Shown here: one piece after another, positions 6,200 through 10,590 of the stretch
How positions within the stretch are numbered: position 1 is the stretch's first letter
Layout: each line of letters opens with the position of its first letter
Source of the DNA: Gammaproteobacteria bacterium
GTDB taxonomy: Bacteria; Pseudomonadota; Gammaproteobacteria; BMS3Bbin11
Length of the DNA stretch: 10,590 nucleotides
Reading direction: 5' to 3'
NCBI GenBank assembly: GCA_030617565.1
Contig: JAUWVE010000044.1
Location: 1 to 10,590, forward strand
Position numbers and translations under genes: made by a program
Notes under the pieces: model-generated
Told to the model about the DNA's origin: nothing
The model's database searches: none
Seen by the model: only the letters and a program-made list of their open reading frames with translations

Positions 6200-6455
6200 A
6201 TATCCGTTATGTCTCCTGTGTATCCTCACAGCCTGAAGTGCGCAGAGATGCCGAAGGCCAATTCAATGGGGTGGCTTTTCTCATTTGGGAGGCGCGCCCT
6301 CGCGGCGAATTAGAACTTGCACCAACCTTCAAACTGAGAATTCGGCGGGAGCAGATCTGGACAGGCGAAGACTGGACCAAAAGGTGAAGGCCAGAAATGG
6401 CCTGCAGAAAAGAACTCGTACACGAAGTGCGAAAAACTCAGTTTTTCCTCAGCAT
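6200..6455. other. intergenic region without a recognisable gene
   Basis: Between the regulator stop and the rpsT terminator I see no credible gene. A 69-codon plus-strand frame (6285-6494) runs into the rpsT terminator and has an Arg/Lys/Ser-rich composition that looks non-coding. The region has small palindromes: GAAAAAC-TCA-GTTTTTC at 6431-6447, and an imperfect inverted pair around GCGGCGAATT (about 6301-6310) and AATTCGGCGG. It may be remnant sequence; nothing identifies its origin. Confidence 0.5.
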
Positions 6456-6480
6456 AAAAAAAGCCGGTCATCTGACCGGC
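6456..6480 (-). terminator. intrinsic terminator of rpsT
   Basis: On the minus strand GCCGGTC (6480-6474) and GACCGGC (6469-6463) pair across a 4-nt loop, which may close further to an 8-bp stem. Seven T follow (6462-6456). It lies about 30 nt after the rpsT stop codon. Confidence 0.92.
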
Positions 6481-6511
6481 CCTCTACAGCATAGCGAAGA
6501 AATGAATAAAT

Positions 6512-6775
6512 CTACGCCATGGCCTTAATGCGTGCATTCATCCGACTCTTCAGACGAGCTGACTTGTTCTTGTGTTGCAGGCCTTGTTTGGCAGCACGGT
6601 CAATGACTGAAACTGCTGAATGGTAGGCGGCTAGTGCGCTATCTTTATCGTTGCTTTCGATAGCAGCGTATACTCTCTTGATATAGGTACGCATCATGCT
6701 ACGCTGACTGTGATTCTGTGTACGGCGTACGGTGTTTTGACGAGCACGTTTACGTGCCTGTGGTGTATTTGCCAA
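6512..6775 (-). CDS. rpsT: 30S ribosomal protein S20
   Basis: S20 is a primary 16S-rRNA-binding protein of the small subunit. The 87-residue product starts MANTPQARKRARQNTVRRTQ, is rich in Lys/Arg, and ends HKNKSARLKSRMNARIKAMA, all typical of S20 at the family's usual length. The start codon is TTG (6775-6773), preceded by AGAGGA at good spacing. E. coli rpsT also begins with UUG, where the weak start takes part in autoregulation, so the unusual start appears conserved. It is a single-gene unit with its own promoter (6820-6848) and terminator (6456-6480). Confidence 0.97.
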   Translation of the reverse strand: MANTPQARKRARQNTVRRTQNHSQRSMMRTYIKRVYAAIESNDKDSALAAYHSAVSVIDRAAKQGLQHKNKSARLKSRMNARIKAMA

Positions 6776-6819
6776 TGTCTAATCCTCTTGAAACCGGGTC
6801 TTGTCGCAGAAAACCGCGC

Positions 6820-6848
6820 AATATCCTTGTTTTTGGTTGTTTTGTCAA
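6820..6848 (-). promoter_or_regulatory. rpsT promoter
   Basis: On the minus strand a perfect TTGACA (6848-6843) is followed after 17 bp by GATATT (6825-6820; 4 of 6 match TATAAT). Transcription would start near 6813, giving a leader of about 37 nt to the TTG start. Confidence 0.7.
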
Positions 6849-6954
6849 GTTTTACTGGGTATATCTCACAGTTTGTTATGAGAATTTTGTAGGTTTGAAT
6901 TTATTCGAACAATTTCGGTTTTTGATCAAGCACCCTTGTGCAAATGAATTCGCA

Positions 6955-6978
6955 CCTACTGACCAATTCGTCAGTGGG
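6955..6978. other. hairpin between rpsT and nosY
   Basis: CCTACTGAC (6955-6963) and GTCAGTGGG (6970-6978) form a 9-bp stem with one T-G wobble and loop CAATTC. It lies 38-62 nt past the end of nosY, where a terminator for the nos operon would be expected, but no T-run follows on the minus strand. Another inverted pair, GTGC/GCAC, sits beside it (about 6938-6955). It may be a transcript end or processing stem of the nos operon. Nothing else is evident in 6849-7016. Confidence 0.3.
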
Positions 6979-7016
6979 GGCTTGTTGTAAGTTATGTGTT
7001 TTCATTTTTCTATTTT

Positions 7017-7844
7017 TCAGGGAAGGTCGCTACGTTTGAAAACCTGATAGCCAATCCAGGCGCAGAGTGTTCCCAGGCCAATCGGGTAGAACAGGGCCCA
7101 CAGGATGTAACCGGTTTTGCCAAAGTTATCCAGTATCACGTATGCAGACTGCCCCAGTAATACCAGTTGCGGATCAAACAACATCATCGCGGCTGTTCGA
7201 AACACCTGCATTGGATTGAATAGCGCGACGGCAATGACCGTTTCCGATGGCATGCCCTGACGGATCAGCATGCCAAGTAAAATCAGATCCATGAACAGTA
7301 ACAGGCCCAGCCAGACAATAAAGGCAATACCGGTGGCGACATCAGAAGTCCTCGCCAGTGTTGATATCAGCATGCCGATGCCGAGAAAACATCCGGCCAG
7401 CGACAACAGGAAACCGGTGTAATAGATGACCTGAGTCCAGGGTATCTCAATGCCTTTAGCTATGCCCCAGCCGACAGCCACAAACATGGCCAATGCCACC
7501 GGCAGGAAGACGACGACGAAGCGACCGAGCATTTTCCCCCAGAACCAGGCGAACAGGCTGACGGGCAATGACAGCATATATTCGAATACGCCGGCTTCAC
7601 GGTCACCGGCGACCGAGCGTACTGTAGTGATTAGCACGAACACCGGCAGAATGGCCATAGTGATCTGCAGATAGGTGACCAGTACGCGGGACAGGCCACT
7701 GAAGCCCATCACACGTGACTCGGTCAGGCCGGACATGAACAGCGCAACGATGAGGCCGCCGAATACCAGTGTATAAACCATGAACCAGCGCGATCGCAGA
7801 GATTCACTGATGTCCGTTTTAGCTGCGAGGAGTAAATGCTTCAT
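7017..7844 (-). CDS. nosY: NosY-type ABC transporter permease
   Basis: NosY is the membrane subunit of the NosDFY ABC system, which is needed to build the copper centres of nitrous oxide reductase in the periplasm. The 275 residues show about six hydrophobic segments (near 20-39, 56-77, 106-128, 139-164, 172-195, 244-268). The coupling region GDREAGVFEYMLSLPVS (80-96) and FNPMQVFR (209-216) are typical of the NosY/ABC-2 permease group. The length fits the family. Its ATG overlaps the nosL stop by 4 nt (ATGA), which implies translational coupling. Here it is the last gene of the run, after nosL, rather than directly after nosF. Confidence 0.9.
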   Translation of the reverse strand: MKHLLLAAKTDISESLRSRWFMVYTLVFGGLIVALFMSGLTESRVMGFSGLSRVLVTYLQITMAILPVFVLITTVRSVAGDREAGVFEYMLSLPVSLFAWFWGKMLGRFVVVFLPVALAMFVAVGWGIAKGIEIPWTQVIYYTGFLLSLAGCFLGIGMLISTLARTSDVATGIAFIVWLGLLLFMDLILLGMLIRQGMPSETVIAVALFNPMQVFRTAAMMLFDPQLVLLGQSAYVILDNFGKTGYILWALFYPIGLGTLCAWIGYQVFKRSDLP

Positions 7845-8314
7845 TTTTGGTTTGTCGGGTTAAGGCCGCCATGCTGATGGTGTTCTTTCTCACTCAGCAT
7901 GATGTACGCTGTTGCCTGTGTGTAATCAAGAGCACCTTCAGTAACTTCTTTCTGTGCCCCCAGTCCATAATTCATCGGGCTAATTTTTGGTTTTACATAA
8001 CTTGCCTTCAGGGCGTCGATCCATTCGCCATTACGGTGATCTTTCACCCAGATTTCAGTACCTGGCTGATCTTTCCATGACTGATCTTTCAGCCAGATAA
8101 TGGCGCAGCCGATATCATCAAATTTATATAACTTTGTTTTCTCTCCTGCCGGCGCACCGCGTACCTGTGCCGCATAGTGACGGTCACCCACTGCCATATT
8201 GCAATGCGTACATATTTCACGATCCCAATGAACCTCTCCCGGCCCGCTGGTCTCTTCCGGCGAGCAGGCTGAAAGTAGGAGAAAGAAAAAACTAAGCAGT
8301 ATGTGCTTTAACAT
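7841..8314 (-). CDS. nosL: NosL copper-binding lipoprotein (N2O reductase maturation)
   Basis: NosL is an outer- or periplasm-facing lipoprotein that delivers Cu(I) for NosZ assembly. I chose ATG 8314 (157 aa) over an in-frame ATG at 8341, because AAGGACAGG precedes it and the signal peptide then has a normal length: MLKHILLSFFFLLLSA before lipobox Cys17. The mature part has EICTHCNMAVGDRHYAAQ (33-50), the NosL Cys/Met copper region, and KPKISPMNYGLGA later on. The end is His-rich (EKEHHQHGG). The start lies inside the end of nosF (23-nt overlap) and the stop overlaps nosY, so nosF, nosL and nosY are tightly coupled. Confidence 0.92.
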   Translation of the reverse strand: MLKHILLSFFFLLLSACSPEETSGPGEVHWDREICTHCNMAVGDRHYAAQVRGAPAGEKTKLYKFDDIGCAIIWLKDQSWKDQPGTEIWVKDHRNGEWIDALKASYVKPKISPMNYGLGAQKEVTEGALDYTQATAYIMLSEKEHHQHGGLNPTNQK

Positions 8315-9185
8315 CAGCCTGTCCTTCTTCTTCATTCTCATCGAGGTGAATGCCTTTTAACAGCGCCGCATAACGTGATAGCACACCAAGAAACCTGAGC
8401 CTGTCGGGGCCGGCTATTTCACCCTGCCAGACCTTTCCGTCTTCACTATCAACAAAGCCCCATTCACGAATAGTCTCTGCAAAGGCCGAACTGGAACGGT
8501 TCAATCTCAGGCGACAAGCCAGCACACTGTTCAGGTTGATCTGGTCTGCGACATGATCATTGAGTACGATATCGCCCTGATCCAGTTCAACCACACGATT
8601 AACCAGCGCAGCTACTTCATCCAGCCGATGGCTGGAGATGATCATCGCCGTATGCTGCTGCTTTTCGGCAAGTAACTGAAAAAAGGTATGCCTGGCTTCG
8701 GGATCCAGGTTGGCGGCCGGTTCATCCAGTACCAGCAGATTGGTATCTCTACCGAGTGCAATGCTGATCAGCAGTTTCTGCTTCTGGCCACCCGAGAGTT
8801 TATTGAAAGGTCTATGCCTTATCTGTTTAATATCCAGTCCGAGCTGGCTGCATATTTCGACCATCCTTTCTGGCTTCGATTCACAGACACCGGCAGCAAA
8901 TTTAATTAATTGTCCGACCGGCATTTTTAACGGCGGAGATAATTGTGGTACAAAACCAATATGTTTCAGGACTTCGGTTCGATTTGCCCCCGGTTCAAGT
9001 CCATCGACGGTGATTTTTCCCTGGAAGTTATACTCACCCAACAGGCAGCGTATCAGTGTTGTTTTGCCGGCTCCATTGGAACCCACCAATGCAATGCGGT
9101 CACCATGATCGATATCGAGGTCAATTTTATTTAACACCCTGACCCGGCGAAACTGTTTTGAAACCTGGCTGAAGCAAATTCCCAT
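8292..9185 (-). CDS. nosF: NosF-type ABC transporter ATP-binding protein
   Basis: NosF is the cytoplasmic ATPase that pairs with NosY and, through it, with periplasmic NosD. In the 297 residues I see Walker A GSNGAGKT (35-42), Q-loop Gln81, signature LSGGQ (130-134), Walker B LLVLDEP (150-156), D-loop NLD (159-161) and switch His186. An extra C-terminal part of about 80 residues follows. The assignment to NosF rather than another ABC ATPase rests on the nosL and nosY neighbours. The ribosome-binding site GGCGGTAAGAA before ATG 9185 is one arm of a long inverted repeat whose partner lies just after the nosH stop, so the start could be hidden in an RNA helix. Confidence 0.9.
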   Translation of the reverse strand: MGICFSQVSKQFRRVRVLNKIDLDIDHGDRIALVGSNGAGKTTLIRCLLGEYNFQGKITVDGLEPGANRTEVLKHIGFVPQLSPPLKMPVGQLIKFAAGVCESKPERMVEICSQLGLDIKQIRHRPFNKLSGGQKQKLLISIALGRDTNLLVLDEPAANLDPEARHTFFQLLAEKQQHTAMIISSHRLDEVAALVNRVVELDQGDIVLNDHVADQINLNSVLACRLRLNRSSSAFAETIREWGFVDSEDGKVWQGEIAGPDRLRFLGVLSRYAALLKGIHLDENEEEGQADVKAHTA

Positions 9186-9356
9186 TTCTTACCGCCTTTC
9201 GTAGCGAGGTTGTCGAGGCGCCGTTGCGGCGGGGCGCACACAGTGGAAGACGGTGAAGGCATAGCCGGCACTATGTCGAACCGGCAGGAGCGAGTACGCT
9301 CCGTCACAGCGAGTGGATCGGCGACCACAGTAGACAGGTGGTGAGAAATGGGGATT
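9177..9356 (-). repeat. inverted repeat bracketing the nosH-nosF gap, with inner hairpins
   Basis: The 20 nt at 9177-9196 (reverse complement GGCGGTAAGAAATGGGAATT) match 9337-9356 (GGTGGTGAGAAATGGGGATT) at 17 of 20 positions, in inverted orientation; all three differences are transitions. One arm contains the nosF ribosome-binding site, start codon and second codon. Between the arms are three short stems: CGCCG-TTG-CGGCG (9219-9231), CATAG/CTATG (9260-9275; alternatively GCCGG/CCGGC, 9264-9285) and GGAGCG-AGTA-CGCTCC (9287-9302). The 173-nt gap has no credible coding frame. It could be a cis-acting structured RNA or a small insertion element. Confidence 0.65.
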
Positions 9357-9358
9357 AG

Positions 9359-10339
9359 TCATTTAAGCAATTGCCCCAGCCCCTTGAATTCAAGGTTGAG
9401 TGAGTTGGTCGGGCAGGCATCAACACAACGGCCGCAGTGCGTGCAGTCAGCACCGATGAACAGATCTACATCGGTAGCACGGCCTTTTATAACCAAATCG
9501 AGTACATGCGGTACCTCGCAAACTTTTTTACACTCGGCTTCATGAAAGCAGTTCGCCAGGTTATAGGTAACTTTAAGTGGAGAAACCGCACCAACCAGAC
9601 CATAAGTAAGGCCTATCGGACATGCATAGCGACACCAGGCGCGCTTGGAATAGAAAATTTCGAACAGCAACAGGGTAGCTACCCATACAAGGGCAATGCC
9701 CGGGCCGTAGATCAGTGCGCGGCTGAGGATGCCGGTAGGTGAAATGGTTTCAAATACCGTGTAACCCGTAACGAAGGCGAGCACCCCAAATACTATCCAG
9801 AAATAGGTGCGCACCCTGCGGTCAAATGGATGGTCTTTGACAATTTTCTTTTTCGCCAGGTAATCGTGTGCCATTTCTGTCCACTCGGCGAGCAGGTGAT
9901 AGGGGCACACCCAGGAGCAGAAAGTACGCCCGCCCAGCAGCCACCATAATATCAATACTGTGATGGTGCCAATAAGAAGGTTGAGTACAACCTCCTTGTA
10001 AGCGAGCATAACCTGCAGGGCAGAATTCAGGTCCGCCATGTGAAATCCAACAAAGCGTGATCCTGTCAAAGCCCCTTCCAGTATTTGTATGTCGAGCTGA
10101 AAGGACAGTACAAATAAGAGATTGGTCAGAATGAGCACTGTCCACCTGCGGCGTCGCCATTTCTCAGGTATTTTGTGCTGAGCCTTGTGTTCCATCTCCG
10201 CATGAATGGCAGCAATTCGGGTCTTGTCGGCCTTCTGTTCAGCATGCAAAGTTACGGCTTCCGGAGTGTAATCATCCGCTACAGGCCTTTTTGGATCAGC
10301 GCCGAGCAGTACTGCGACTGATTGATATAAGTGTTTCAT
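9359..10339 (-). CDS. nosH: NapH/NosH-type membrane ferredoxin (quinol-side electron transfer)
   Basis: NapH/NosH proteins are inner-membrane Fe-S proteins thought to take electrons from quinol and pass them to a periplasmic reductase. The 326 residues begin with a soluble, charged part (1-65), followed by hydrophobic segments near 67-83, 117-135, 178-197 and 208-230. The two C-x3-C-P motifs of the NosR/NapH group are CSWVCP (141-146) and CRYACP (236-241). A ferredoxin-like tail has C264, C270, C274 and CTHCGRCVDACP (299-310). The start ATG 10339 overlaps the upstream gene's stop (ATGA), with GAGGG before it. I call it nosH because nosF, nosL and nosY follow; napH is the alternative name. Confidence 0.82.
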   Translation of the reverse strand: MKHLYQSVAVLLGADPKRPVADDYTPEAVTLHAEQKADKTRIAAIHAEMEHKAQHKIPEKWRRRRWTVLILTNLLFVLSFQLDIQILEGALTGSRFVGFHMADLNSALQVMLAYKEVVLNLLIGTITVLILWWLLGGRTFCSWVCPYHLLAEWTEMAHDYLAKKKIVKDHPFDRRVRTYFWIVFGVLAFVTGYTVFETISPTGILSRALIYGPGIALVWVATLLLFEIFYSKRAWCRYACPIGLTYGLVGAVSPLKVTYNLANCFHEAECKKVCEVPHVLDLVIKGRATDVDLFIGADCTHCGRCVDACPTNSLNLEFKGLGQLLK

Positions 10340-10590
10340 GCTGTCATCCCTCGACTTTCTGTGCCGTCCATGACAAAAACAGAAGGCTCGACCGGACAGA
10401 TCATTTCACAGACACCGCAACCGACGCATCCATCCAGTATTACCGGTCGCTTGCGAAGGATACCGTCTTCGCCTGCAATCGTTTCCAGTTTAATCGCACG
10501 TTCAGGCGGGCACTGGTTTTCATCTCCGGATGGCGGTTTGCCCGCTGCACACTGATCAGCACGGATCTCGATCGGACACTGTCTGACACA
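10336..10590 (-). CDS. nosG: NapG/NosG-type ferredoxin protein, C-terminal part (runs off the right edge)
   Basis: The visible 84 C-terminal residues read CVRQCPIEIRADQCAAGKPP at the edge. They continue with a segment ending RPVILDGCVGCGVCEMICPVEP, a classical CxxCxxCxxxCP 4Fe-4S binding motif, and stop at TGA 10338-10336. This is the C-terminal pattern of NapG/MauM/NosG-type periplasmic multi-cluster ferredoxins, which work with a NapH/NosH membrane partner. The stop overlaps the nosH start by 4 nt, fitting a coupled nosGH pair. The N-terminus, including any Tat signal, lies outside the window. Confidence 0.85.
   Translation of the reverse strand, partial: CVRQCPIEIRADQCAAGKPPSGDENQCPPERAIKLETIAGEDGILRKRPVILDGCVGCGVCEMICPVEPSVFVMDGTESRGMTA

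Noticed and set aside
6431..6447. GAAAAAC-TCA-GTTTTTC palindrome as a terminator for the MerR regulator
   Set aside because: The stem is A/T-rich and the T-run is part of the stem, with none following it. Function as a terminator is doubtful.
6285..6494. 69-codon plus-strand open frame after the MerR regulator
   Set aside because: It runs through the rpsT terminator stem, is dominated by Arg/Lys/Ser/Thr, and has no ribosome-binding site; it reads as non-coding.
6955..6978. Hairpin past nosY as an intrinsic terminator
   Set aside because: The stem is real, but no T-tract follows on the minus strand, so it is listed only as a hairpin of unknown role.
6718..6990. 90-codon plus-strand open frame opposite rpsT and its promoter
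   Set aside because: Its first part is antisense to rpsT and the rest crosses the rpsT promoter region. The composition (many Phe, Cys, Val) looks like chance.
9131..9328. 65-codon minus-strand open frame covering the nosH-nosF gap
   Set aside because: It overlaps the start of nosF in another frame, and its composition (Pro, Ser, Arg) gives no sign of a protein. The inverted-repeat structure explains the gap better.

Overview
The window looks like chromosome of a gammaproteobacterium. The block ispB, then divergent rplU, rpmA, obgE and proB, with rpsT further on, matches the gene order I know from Pseudomonas-type genomes. S20 starts with TTG, as it does in E. coli. A nitrous-oxide-reductase maturation cluster at the right end points to a denitrifying or N2O-respiring organism. 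The species cannot be named from this sequence.

Layout. 1-390: the start of an unidentified minus-strand gene, a divergent small membrane ORF, and a short gap. 390-1510 (minus): tRNA-Pro(CGG) just 21 nt after the end of ispB. 1511-1819: divergent control region with a good rplU promoter and a leader hairpin. 1820-4940 (plus): rplU, rpmA, a strong terminator, obgE, a 191-bp inverted-repeat element (MITE-like), and proB. 5002-6199: a small metal/thiol-type cassette. In it a MerR-family regulator faces away from two small genes, a GDCCVxC-type Cys-rich protein and a DsrE-family protein. The shared promoter has a 19-bp spacer and a perfect palindrome. 6200-6511: no gene, only the rpsT terminator. 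6512-6848 (minus): rpsT and its promoter. 6849-7016: no gene. 7017-10590 (minus): nosG-like (partial), nosH-like, nosF, nosL, nosY.

How the parts work together. The left half is housekeeping: quinone side chain, ribosome proteins, ribosome-assembly GTPase and proline synthesis. The middle cassette reads as an autoregulated thiol- or metal-responsive unit. Its DsrE gene has a clear signal peptide cut from its domain by an in-frame TAG. The right part would pass electrons through NosG/NosH-type Fe-S membrane proteins and deliver sulfur and copper to NosZ through NosF/NosY/NosL. NosZ itself is not in the window.

The observation I would check first is in the nos operon. Its junctions are otherwise tight, but a 173-nt gap separates nosH and nosF. 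A 20-nt inverted repeat brackets the gap, and one arm is the nosF ribosome-binding site and start codon. Three smaller hairpins lie between the arms. This is either a structured RNA gating nosF translation or a small inserted element.
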